Source: Chitinophaga polysaccharea (GTDB taxonomy: Bacteria; Bacteroidota; Bacteroidia; Chitinophagales; Chitinophagaceae). From it: DNA of 64,000 bases. Location: positions 1,054,001-1,118,000 of the forward strand of contig NZ_CABFVU010000001.1 of NCBI RefSeq assembly GCF_902150045.1, written 5' to 3'. The position numbers were made by a program, and so were the translations under genes. Under the pieces are notes generated by a model. That model was not told where the DNA came from. It saw nothing but the letters and a program-made list of their open reading frames with translations, and did no database searches. Positions 35,695 through 42,733 of the stretch are shown piece by piece (the first letter of the stretch is position 1; every line of letters starts with the position of its first letter).

Positions 35695-36396
35695 ATGAAT
35701 ACTAACATTCATGAAGGGAAATTGCATTCCCACAAGCCAAAAGAGCCTTTGAGATTTGTGATCGAAGGCAAAGAATACGAAACATTTGATCAATACAAGA
35801 CCGGCAAAGAATTAAAGAAGTTGGCCGGCATTCCTTTGGATACAGAACTGTTCTTATCTATCAGCAAACCATATAAGGATGAGCTTATCGAAAACGACAA
35901 GCAGGTAAACCTTGCCAGGCCAGAGAAAGAGTACTTCTTTGTAAAAAAGAAGCTGGAGTTTTATATCAATGGTGTAAAGTTTACCTGGTATAAGCAATTC
36001 ATTCGTGGTATTCAGATTCGCGAGTTGGGTAACATTCCGGCAGATCATGATATATTCTTGGATATTAAGGAAGGCTGGGAAGATGATTACATCACCGATG
36101 ATGAAGTGGTCGATCTTGCCCGCGATGGCAAGGAACGCTTTATTTCCAAACCCAATCCAACGGAGTTTATTATATATGTGAACTCTCGCGAAAAAGCCTG
36201 GAAGCATCCCGAAATATCTTTTGAACAGGTTGTTGAATTGGCTTTCGGCCCTAACAACAACAATCCGAACATCGGATATACAGTCACATACATTAAAGGT
36301 TATGAACCTAAGCCAGAAGGCACTATGGTTAAAGGTTCTATTGTTCGTGTCAAAAACAAAATGATCTTCGATGCAACTGCAACTGATAAATCATAG
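35695..36396 (+). CDS. Triple ubiquitin-like (multiubiquitin) protein
   Basis: 233 residues made of three beta-grasp repeats, about 18-85, 86-153 and 155-233. The first two share the pattern LxFxIxGxxF...IRELxxIPxDxxxFLxI followed by NDKQVNLARPEKEYF or DDEVVDLARDGKERF. The third is the C-terminal multiubiquitin form (TEFIIYVNSREKAWK, GYTVTYIKGYEPKPEGTMVK, MIFDATATDKS). It ends in TDKS, not in a diglycine. Its 3' end overlaps the E1-like gene by 26 bp, so the two are translationally coupled. It is the presumed modifier of this operon. Confidence 0.88.
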   Translation: MNTNIHEGKLHSHKPKEPLRFVIEGKEYETFDQYKTGKELKKLAGIPLDTELFLSISKPYKDELIENDKQVNLARPEKEYFFVKKKLEFYINGVKFTWYKQFIRGIQIRELGNIPADHDIFLDIKEGWEDDYITDDEVVDLARDGKERFISKPNPTEFIIYVNSREKAWKHPEISFEQVVELAFGPNNNNPNIGYTVTYIKGYEPKPEGTMVKGSIVRVKNKMIFDATATDKS

Positions 36397-37549
36397 TCAG
36401 GATCTGAAGCGTCTTCGTGACGAAGGATATGAAATCGAGGTTCGTGGTGGATACTTACTTATCCACCACATTCCTTACCTGAATCAACAACAACATCTTC
36501 AGTATGGGATTTTAGTTAGCACTTTGACGCTGGCTAATTCTACCATGACTGCCACACCAGATAACCATGTGATTCATTTTATTGGAGAAAATCCGTGTGA
36601 GATGGACGGTTCTGTTATTAGCGCAATTCAGCATAGCAATGCAAATAATAAGTTAGGGGAAGACATTACAGTCAACAGATCCTTTTCTAATAAGCCAGTT
36701 ACCGGCTACCCTGACTATTATCAAAAGGTGAAGCGCTATGCAGATATTATTAGTGCTCCGGCAAAGTATAAGTTTCCTGATGTAACGGAAAAGACATTTA
36801 AGGTTATTGCTGACTCTGGCAACGAGACAGTTTTCCAATACATCGATACTAACTCGAGCAGAGCTAACATTGATGTAATCAGCAAAAAAATGTCGGGGCA
36901 AAAAATTGCTATTATTGGCCTTGGTGGCACAGGAGCGTATATTTTGGATTTTATTGCCAAATGCCCGGTAGAGGCTATTCATCTGTATGATGGAGACCGT
37001 TTTGATCAGCACAATGCCTTCCGTTCACCCGGTGCAGCGTCAACTGAAGATCTGAATGAACAACTTCCGAAGGTTGTATATTATCAACGGAAGTATTCAA
37101 ATATGCACAAGCATATTCATGCTCACGACTATTATCTCACTAAAGAGAATTTGCATGAGCTAAAGACAATGCGTTATGTATTTGTTTGTGTGGATAATAA
37201 CGCAGTACGTAAACTGATTACGGATTATTTGGCAGAAGTGAAAGTTCCATTCTTTGATGTGGGGTTAGGTGTAAATGTTGTAGATGATAAATTGACTGGT
37301 GCTGTCCGCGTAACAACAGGTACACCAGATAAACACGATCATCTACCTATCCGTATATTTTCTGAAAATTCAGATAATAACGACTACGCCACCAATATTC
37401 AAATTGCAGAGCTTAATGCGCTTAATGCCATCCTAGCAATTCTGAAATGGAAGAAGTTATGCGGATTTTATGTAGATATGGAAAACGAGCACCATTGCTC
37501 ATATTCTATTGGAGTATCCAAAATATTTAATGAAGATGCTACAGCATAG
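36371..37549 (+). CDS. ThiF/E1-like adenylyltransferase with DUF6791-like N-terminal domain
   Basis: 392 residues. Residues 1-170 look like the DUF6791 domain found on E1-like enzymes of prokaryotic ubiquitin-like systems (GGYLLIHHIPYLNQQ, DNHVIHFIGENPCEMDG). Residues 171-392 are a ThiF/Rossmann E1 core: nucleotide loop IGLGGTGAY (182-190), LYDGDRF, HNAFRSPG with Arg218, KVVYYQRKY, and CVDNNAVRKLI with Asp275. It should adenylate the C-terminus of a ubiquitin-like protein. I see no separate E2 domain with a recognisable active-site motif. It overlaps both neighbours. Confidence 0.88.
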   Translation: MQLQLINHSQDLKRLRDEGYEIEVRGGYLLIHHIPYLNQQQHLQYGILVSTLTLANSTMTATPDNHVIHFIGENPCEMDGSVISAIQHSNANNKLGEDITVNRSFSNKPVTGYPDYYQKVKRYADIISAPAKYKFPDVTEKTFKVIADSGNETVFQYIDTNSSRANIDVISKKMSGQKIAIIGLGGTGAYILDFIAKCPVEAIHLYDGDRFDQHNAFRSPGAASTEDLNEQLPKVVYYQRKYSNMHKHIHAHDYYLTKENLHELKTMRYVFVCVDNNAVRKLITDYLAEVKVPFFDVGLGVNVVDDKLTGAVRVTTGTPDKHDHLPIRIFSENSDNNDYATNIQIAELNALNAILAILKWKKLCGFYVDMENEHHCSYSIGVSKIFNEDATA

Positions 37550-37937
37550 ATTTGTAAATTCCATTCCGGTTGATATTGAGGATAATGTCCTGTATATTTC
37601 CATCCCTTTTTGTACAGCCATACACAAATGTGTGTGTGGCTGTGGCAAAGAGGTAGTTACTCCATTGTCGCCGACCGATTGGCAACTTACATTTGATGGA
37701 AAAACAGTTTCGCTATATCCATCAATCGGCAACTGGAATTTTGATTGTAAATCACACTACTTTATCAACAAAAGTAAAATTGAATATGCAAGAAAATGGA
37801 ATGATGTGGAAGTAGAAAAAGGTCGCCGAAAGGATACACGCAGTAAAGAAGAGTTTAATAGTTCACAAAAACCGAAGGAGAGAAAAAGTTTTTGGAGAAA
37901 GGTGAATTTTGGAATCGGTTTAAAAAGAAAAAAATGA
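37530..37937 (+). CDS. DUF6527-like Cys-rich protein in ubiquitin-like operon
   Basis: 135 residues from ATG 37530 (MKMLQHRF), overlapping the E1 gene by 20 bp; ATG 37536 is equally possible. It contains a Cys/His cluster, C28, KCVCGCGKE (C34, C36, C38), and NWNFDCKSHYF (C73, H76), that could bind zinc, and the signature TPLSPTDWQLTFDGKTVSL. The tail is very basic. DUF6527 proteins commonly accompany multiubiquitin and E1 genes. A zinc-binding adaptor or ligase-like role is inference only. The last codons overlap the peptidase start by ATGA. Confidence 0.82.
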   Translation: MKMLQHRFVNSIPVDIEDNVLYISIPFCTAIHKCVCGCGKEVVTPLSPTDWQLTFDGKTVSLYPSIGNWNFDCKSHYFINKSKIEYARKWNDVEVEKGRRKDTRSKEEFNSSQKPKERKSFWRKVNFGIGLKRKK

Positions 37938-38947
37938 ACATTTTTGAAGTTTTAAAAAAACTGGGTATGGATAAGTGGCTTTGGCAACAAGAAGGCATTA
38001 TTGATCATGGGAAAGAACGTAAGTTGTCAGGCACTCAACCAATACGTGCCGTTATAGCCGTTACAATTCATTTTTTTCAAAACACGAATAAAGAGTTTTT
38101 CGATCAATTGGTGAAGTTAACTACAGATGGAAAGCTAAATAGAGAGTTGGACTTACAATTTGGCGAGGTTCAAATCCAAGAGACAGACACCAGATATCGG
38201 ACACCAAGAATTATTAATGATACCCGTACTATTCAATTACATGAAACCTTCCTTTCGTATCAATGGTGTATAACATATGCAATTTATACTCTTTATGTAG
38301 AAACGATAGATTATCCGAAAATTAACGCCGAACATGGAAAAATTGTAAACCCAATAAGTCCAGATAAAATTGAAAAGGCCAAGGAAGTATTTGATTATGG
38401 TAGATTTCTCATAAGAGTATTTGATCAGTGGGATAAGGATTTGTTACCAAATCCAGAACGATATAACGCTGCCGACCGAAACTATATTGAGCAGACAAAT
38501 ATTCTATTCACAGAGGGAATTAAGTTTATTCTATGCCATGAAGTGGCCCATGCTAAGAAGCACCTTGACAACTTACCTGATGAAGATTGCCCATCCTGTT
38601 TTCAAGAAATGGAATATGATGCTGATAACGAAGCAATCGATAATATTTTACAAGGAGCCAATGGCAATAAATTCATTCTTGAATTGGGTGTTGTAATTGG
38701 GATTTTGTCTATGATCTTTTTCCGTTCAACTACTAACGGCACAAAACATCCAAATATAGAAGATCGGCTTACCAACGCACTAAATAGGATGAAAGTAAAT
38801 GAAGATAGTATCGCTTGGGCATTCGCTTGCATCGGCTTGGAACTTTGGGATGAACAATTTGACTTAAAGTTTGACTGGAAAGCGAAGGGTACTATAACTT
38901 TTAAAGATTTATATTTTTCTGTAATAGGGCAGATAAAATCAAAATAG
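37934..38947 (+). CDS. HExxH metallopeptidase, Lit phage-exclusion (peptidase U49)-like
   Basis: 337 residues from ATG 37934, using the ATGA overlap with the preceding stop; the frame stays open 14 codons upstream. The zinc motif is HEVAH (202-206) in FILCHEVAHAKKHLDN, with a downstream acidic segment EMEYDADNEAID (225-236) that can provide the third ligand as in gluzincins. Overall pattern resembles the Lit family, whose E. coli member cleaves EF-Tu during phage infection. In this operon it could instead process or remove the ubiquitin-like modifier, the job of JAB peptidases elsewhere. Both are inference. Confidence 0.8.
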   Translation: MNIFEVLKKLGMDKWLWQQEGIIDHGKERKLSGTQPIRAVIAVTIHFFQNTNKEFFDQLVKLTTDGKLNRELDLQFGEVQIQETDTRYRTPRIINDTRTIQLHETFLSYQWCITYAIYTLYVETIDYPKINAEHGKIVNPISPDKIEKAKEVFDYGRFLIRVFDQWDKDLLPNPERYNAADRNYIEQTNILFTEGIKFILCHEVAHAKKHLDNLPDEDCPSCFQEMEYDADNEAIDNILQGANGNKFILELGVVIGILSMIFFRSTTNGTKHPNIEDRLTNALNRMKVNEDSIAWAFACIGLELWDEQFDLKFDWKAKGTITFKDLYFSVIGQIKSK

Positions 38948-39385
38948 GCGGGCTCATGTGCAACAATTCATTCAGGAAAAACGATGAGCATTTCGAGCTT
39001 CTTAAGTCATAGATATCCAAATTTACGAGGACAATGGGTTCAAACTCAATCTCCTCTTCCGGGAGAAAGAGGAGAATCATAATTTTAGCATTCTAAAGCC
39101 CTTTTTCCTATTACTTTTTTCTGTGATTGACTATCAATATTATAGTTTTTTTTGTATTAATATGTTCCAGTTTGCAAATAAATTCAGTAAGGTGTTCAAA
39201 GAATTTCCTGCTTCCGGTATCGTTTGGAATTTATAAGCGTTGTCCCTTTGTTCTCTTCTTACCTGATTTTACGCCTACTTTCTTACTATTTGATAAATGG
39301 TTTTCAATTGATTTGTCAAGTTCGATACTGCCAATAAACGTCAAAAGAGGCACTAGGGGTTCGATTACAGCCCCGTTCAGCCCGC
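38948..39385. other. Gap after ubiquitin-like operon with hairpin; no confident gene
   Basis: A 9-bp perfect stem with an 8-nt loop (TCTCCTCTT / AAGAGGAGA, 39050-39075) may end the operon. On the minus strand, 39231-39361 reads as a Lys-rich fragment (LDKSIENHLSNSKKVGVKSG) and the sequence beyond its stop reads GSRKFFEHLTEFICKLEHIN, suggesting a decayed gene, possibly from an insertion sequence. Not identified. Confidence 0.4.
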
Positions 39386-39499
39386 AAAGAGGCTGTATCA
39401 TAACTAACTTAATGGGTGTGAGAATCGCATATACGAAATTTTTCTCCACCCGGTACCCGAGTAAAATCGGGTAAAAGTTATTTATGATACAGCCTCTTT
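39386..39499. mobile_element. 114-bp inverted-repeat element, probable IS/MITE remnant
   Basis: Terminal arms 39386-39410 and 39475-39499 are complementary over 24 of 25 positions; the outer 18 (AAAGAGGCTGTATCATAA) match perfectly. A second hairpin, TACCCG/CGGGTA, is nested inside. GAGGCTGT-type ends are usual for some insertion sequence families. There is no room for a transposase and no clear target duplication. The right arm runs into TTTTTTT, so it could also terminate plus-strand transcription. Confidence 0.6.
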
Positions 39500-39659
39500 T
39501 TTTATTTAAACCCGCTTGAATTAACACTGCATGCTCCTGGTCTGCTATGATTTTCTTAATCCGACAATAGCCTGATCTTAATTCTGTTTTACACCACCAT
39601 TAGCTTTTCTGAAGTATTTATCCGACCGAGGTACTAAAAACATCTTACCCTATCAGGCC

Positions 39660-40022
39660 TTACTCAGATTTTACCTTTTCAATATTTTTGTCTTCCAGTA
39701 TCATCAATAATTCTCCATATTTCTTCAAGACTTCGATTAAAGGAAAAGCATCCCTTGCACGTTGGGTCAATGCATATTCCACCCGCGGAGGTTTCTCCCT
39801 GAAAACTTTCCGGCTGATCATTTGTTTACCTTCCATTTCCCTTAACTGCGTATGCAGCATCTTGTCTGTTATGCGCGGAATCCTCTCTTTCAGGTCCCCA
39901 TATCTCACCGGACCGTCCTTCAGGCATAGTAAAATAGGTATTTTCCAGGTGCCTCCAATATGGGAGAATGCAAATTCCACCGGACTATAATAAAGCTTTT
40001 TATCGTGTATAAAATCCTGCAT
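39660..40022 (-). CDS. HxlR-family transcriptional regulator (1)
   Basis: 120 residues, the usual size for HxlR winged-helix proteins. Family motifs: SPVEFAFSHIGGTWKIPILL, RYGDLKERIPRITDKMLHTQ LREME, and RKVFREKPPRVEYALT. It is divergent from the VOC gene at 40142 across a 119-bp spacer and so probably controls it. Unlike many HxlR proteins it lacks the N-terminal Cys used by redox-sensing members. Base composition returns to the genome average here, marking the right limit of the island. Confidence 0.9.
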   Translation of the reverse strand: MQDFIHDKKLYYSPVEFAFSHIGGTWKIPILLCLKDGPVRYGDLKERIPRITDKMLHTQLREMEGKQMISRKVFREKPPRVEYALTQRARDAFPLIEVLKKYGELLMILEDKNIEKVKSE

Positions 40023-40113
40023 AAATCAAATTTATCTATTATAATCCAATAGAAAGCCGCCAAAGCTTTACTGTGAAAAAAGTATGTAAAGCCATAAAGT
40101 TCTTTTGTGCCTG

Positions 40114-40121
40114 TATTTTTG
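40114..40121 (+). promoter_or_regulatory. -7 box of the VOC gene promoter
   Basis: TATTTTTG matches TAnnTTTG and is 20 bp before the ATG at 40142. No clear -33 TTTG at the ideal distance was seen, which suits a regulated promoter. Confidence 0.5.
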
Positions 40122-40141
40122 AGGCTTAATCTAAAAATGCA

Positions 40142-40708
40142 ATGAAAGACAGCGCATGGGCTACTATACCCGTTTTGAAATATGTTGCTGTAGATGCAAC
40201 GCTTACCTTCTGGGAAACATTGGGTTTTAAAATCACTTACAGACAGGACAGGCCCTATAAGTATGCTGTTACTGAAAGGGATGGTTGCCAGCTACATTTC
40301 TATTACAACAAAGGTATGGATATTTCAACTCCAGGTAATGGCTGCCTGATCATCGTAGATGATATTCAAAGTGTTTACCAGGAGTTTTCCAGTCGCCTTA
40401 AAAAGAAGCTTGGAAGAGTACCTTCATCAGGTTTACCGAGGATTTCGGGCATGAAACCTTTGCAGACACGTTTCACTGTAACAGATCCTTCAGGCAATGC
40501 GGTTATACTCATACAGCGGGGAGGTAAAGATGAAGCGGAGTATGAAAGTACAGACCAGAAGGGCTTAACTGATCTTGGAAAGGTTATTGCACTTGCGGTA
40601 AGACTGAGGGATTTTAAAGAAGATTACGTAGCTGCGACCAGGGCACTTGACAATGCTTTTAAAAACCAGGAATTGAAACCGGGAATGATCTGTATGCAGA
40701 AGCGCTGA
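40142..40708 (+). CDS. VOC-family (bleomycin-resistance-like) protein with frameshifted C-terminus
   Basis: 188 residues as read. The first 125 form a complete VOC domain (IPVLKYVAVDATLTFWETLGF, GCQLHFYYNKGMD, RFTVTDPSGNAVILIQRGG) like bleomycin-binding/glyoxalase proteins. The tail is helical, and the frame closes early at 40708. One base out of phase the sequence continues sensibly as NDLYAEALIIRAELAKLLND then PNKEAECYELLADLNVSADK to a TGA at 40842, so a single-base indel near 40680 has cut about 45 residues. The VOC fold itself is intact and may still work. It is divergent from HxlR regulator 1. Confidence 0.8.
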   Translation: MKDSAWATIPVLKYVAVDATLTFWETLGFKITYRQDRPYKYAVTERDGCQLHFYYNKGMDISTPGNGCLIIVDDIQSVYQEFSSRLKKKLGRVPSSGLPRISGMKPLQTRFTVTDPSGNAVILIQRGGKDEAEYESTDQKGLTDLGKVIALAVRLRDFKEDYVAATRALDNAFKNQELKPGMICMQKR

Positions 40709-40885
40709 TCATACGGGCTGAACTTGCGAAACTGTTAAATGATCCAAACAAAGAAGCCGAATGCTATGAATTGCTGGCTGATCTGAACGTATCTGCCGAC
40801 AAAATTCACGGGTTAAAATCAAAACATAAATACTCCGGGTGATTACAGTCTATTGGAACAGCTACTGCAGTGTTGCGTGAAAATA

Positions 40886-41245
40886 TCAGCGGGATTGTAT
40901 GGTGTTGCGCTTATGTTTGGTTATAGCATCCTGCATCTGTGCTCCCCATTCGGTCATAGCCATCAAAACAGGGATAACGGTCTTTCCGATTTCACTCAGC
41001 TCATATTCTACGCGCGGTGGCTTTTCGTTATAGCTGTGCCGGATAATCAATCCATCTTCTTCCAATTCCTTTAATTGCTCGGTTAATATTTTGCGCGATA
41101 TATCCGGTATTTGTACGCCCAACTTGCCGAAGCGGACAGCTCCATTTACAAGCCTGCCTAGGATTATCGGTTTCCACTTGCCCCCGATATAGGTCATTGT
41201 ATGAACGATTGGGCAGGTGGAAGTATGTTCTTTAAACTTCTTCAT
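40886..41245 (-). CDS. HxlR-family transcriptional regulator (2)
   Basis: 119 residues. Motifs: CPIVHTMTYIGGKWKPIILG, RFGKLGVQIPDISRKILTEQ, RHSYNEKPPRVEYELSEIGK. It has a Cys near the N-terminus (STCPIVHT), the position used for redox or electrophile sensing in HypR/YodB-type members, so a similar sensor role is possible. It is divergent from the SDR gene; three 31-bp-spaced direct repeats lie between them. Confidence 0.92.
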   Translation of the reverse strand: MKKFKEHTSTCPIVHTMTYIGGKWKPIILGRLVNGAVRFGKLGVQIPDISRKILTEQLKELEEDGLIIRHSYNEKPPRVEYELSEIGKTVIPVLMAMTEWGAQMQDAITKHKRNTIQSR

Positions 41246-41326
41246 TAGTTACATGAATGTTACCACTTATTGGCTTTAGTTACCTGGATGTTACCGCCAA
41301 TTTGTGTGGTCAATATGAATGTTAGC
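41245..41326. promoter_or_regulatory. Three direct repeats at 31-bp spacing, HxlR operator candidate
   Basis: TTAGTTACATGAATGTTACC (41245-41264) recurs as TTAGTTACCTGGATGTTACC (41276-41295), and a third, shorter copy ATGAATGTTA is at 41315-41324. The ATGAATGTTA cores start at 41253, 41284 and 41315, exactly 31 bp apart, about three helical turns. The first copy touches the HxlR start codon. Confidence 0.65.
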
Positions 41327-41403
41327 ATCCGTTATAGTTACTTTATGGAACTAAAGTAAATAGATTATTTCAAAACGAGCAATACGCTACTAAAACAAAT
41401 AGT

Positions 41404-42192
41404 ATGAAAAGAGAACAAACAGCCGATGGTGTATTAAACGGTAAAATTGCGCTTGTAACCGGTGGAACAAAGGGAATTGGCAAAGCCGTAGTTAACAGAT
41501 TGCAGCAAGCAGGAGCAACAGTTATCGTTACGGCCCGAAACCAACCGGAGGCTACCTATCCGTTTATTGCGGCAGACTTATCCCGCCCGGAAGATGTTAA
41601 CAAAGTGGCAACTGTTGTTCGTGAGCAATTTGGACGAATAGACATCCTGATTAACAACATGGGAGCAAACACCTATCCGGGAGGAGGATTTAACACGTTG
41701 ACAGATGAGCACTGGGATCAAGCCCTGCAGGTTAATCTGCTTTCTTCCGTACGGTTAGACAGGGCCTTGCTGCCATTAATGCTGGAGCAAAAGACAGGGG
41801 TGATCATTCATATATCCTCTACCAGTAGCCAGTTTCCTATCTGGGAATCTACAATGGCCTACAGCGCTGCAAAATCGGCACTAAACACCTATAGCAAGGC
41901 GCTGGCTACAGAGGTCGCAGATAAAGGCGTCAGAGTACTTACGGTATCTCCGGGTTTAAACAAAACTGAGGCGATGACTGCCTTCCTGGAAGACTACGCG
42001 AATAAAGCAAATATCACTGTAGAAGAAATGTCCGGTAAACTTTTTGAAAGAGTTGGGGGCGTGCCGATAGGAAGAATGGCAGAACCGGAAGAAACAGCGG
42101 AATTTATTTACTTCCTTGTGTCGCCGGCTGCGTCCTATTTAACAGGAACGAATCTGATTATCGATGGTGGGAATTTCCCTGTTGTTAAATAG
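41404..42192 (+). CDS. SDR-family NAD(P)-dependent oxidoreductase
   Basis: 262 residues. Rossmann nucleotide motif ALVTGGTKGIGKAVV near the N-terminus, the NNMG structural motif (DILINNMGAN), catalytic Ser in HISSTSSQFP, and YSAAKSAL with the Tyr-x-x-x-Lys pair. The C-terminal part ends YLTGTNLIIDGGNF, the classical SDR close. It should oxidise or reduce a hydroxy/keto group with NAD(P); the substrate is unknown. It is divergent from HxlR regulator 2 and probably under its control, a common arrangement for detoxification enzymes. Confidence 0.93.
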   Translation: MKREQTADGVLNGKIALVTGGTKGIGKAVVNRLQQAGATVIVTARNQPEATYPFIAADLSRPEDVNKVATVVREQFGRIDILINNMGANTYPGGGFNTLTDEHWDQALQVNLLSSVRLDRALLPLMLEQKTGVIIHISSTSSQFPIWESTMAYSAAKSALNTYSKALATEVADKGVRVLTVSPGLNKTEAMTAFLEDYANKANITVEEMSGKLFERVGGVPIGRMAEPEETAEFIYFLVSPAASYLTGTNLIIDGGNFPVVK

Positions 42193-42241
42193 AAAACCAG
42201 GTCGGTGGCAGGATAAACCCGATATTTTGTGAGAAGGCTCC

Positions 42242-42607
42242 TCACACCTCCGCATTTTCCAGCTCTTGTTGCCGGTCCTTGATGAATCCGGAATGGGTGA
42301 GCCCCCAACGGTCCATCTGCTCAAGGATGGGCAGTATACTTTCGCCAAGCGGCGTAAGGCGGTATTCAGTACGCTTGGGAAAACTTTCTTCTGCGCATTT
42401 CTCAATAGCACCAAAGAACAGCAGTTCAGCCAATTGCATTTCGATCACGCGGGCCGAAGCATCGGTAATATAACGCCCAATATCGGCCGGGCGGTTAATG
42501 CCCCTGTTGATAGCATCGAGGATACAGCATTTCCATTTGCCGCCAAACACTTTAGAAGCTACGCGGATACCACAGTCAAGGTCTTCTTCTATCTTTTTGG
42601 TGTACAT
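42242..42607 (-). CDS. HxlR-family transcriptional regulator (3)
   Basis: 121 residues. Motifs: CGIRVASKVFGGKWKCCILD, INRPADIGRYITDASARVIE, FPKRTEYRLTPLGESILPIL. The Cys near the N-terminus and the two in WKCCIL may be redox-active. It faces the DUF2306 gene across a spacer with a nested dyad at 42619-42670 and ends 49 bp after the SDR stop, convergently. Three HxlR regulators within 3 kb is unusual. Confidence 0.9.
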   Translation of the reverse strand: MYTKKIEEDLDCGIRVASKVFGGKWKCCILDAINRGINRPADIGRYITDASARVIEMQLAELLFFGAIEKCAEESFPKRTEYRLTPLGESILPILEQMDRWGLTHSGFIKDRQQELENAEV

Positions 42608-42618
42608 CGCATATAGGT

Positions 42619-42670
42619 TTCGGTAAAATTAAGCATTCCTTTCTAAGGAATGATGATGGTGCTTACCGAA
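42619..42670. promoter_or_regulatory. Nested dyad symmetry, operator candidate
   Basis: Outer arms TTCGGTAA (42619-42626) and TTACCGAA (42663-42670) surround inner arms CATTCCTT (42634-42641) and AAGGAATG (42645-42652); both pairs share nearly the same centre. Located between HxlR 3 and the DUF2306 gene. Confidence 0.6.
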
Positions 42671-42733
42671 TTTTTTTTCGGTTATTGTATGGTTGCAGGC
42701 CGGGTAAGACATTTGTATAAAATAAGACTACAG

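Noticed and set aside
36371..36880. N-terminal part of the E1-like protein as an E2 enzyme
   Set aside because: No conserved Cys with an E2-like motif could be identified; it fits DUF6791 better.
39127..39527. Two overlapping open frames (115 and 98 codons) after the ubiquitin-like operon
   Set aside because: They run across the inverted-repeat element and have no recognisable domain; at most decayed IS sequence.
27690..39660. Direct repeat of the tRNA-Asp 3' end as an attachment site
   Set aside because: I looked for the T-arm and acceptor sequence further right and found no second copy, so no att pair is claimed.
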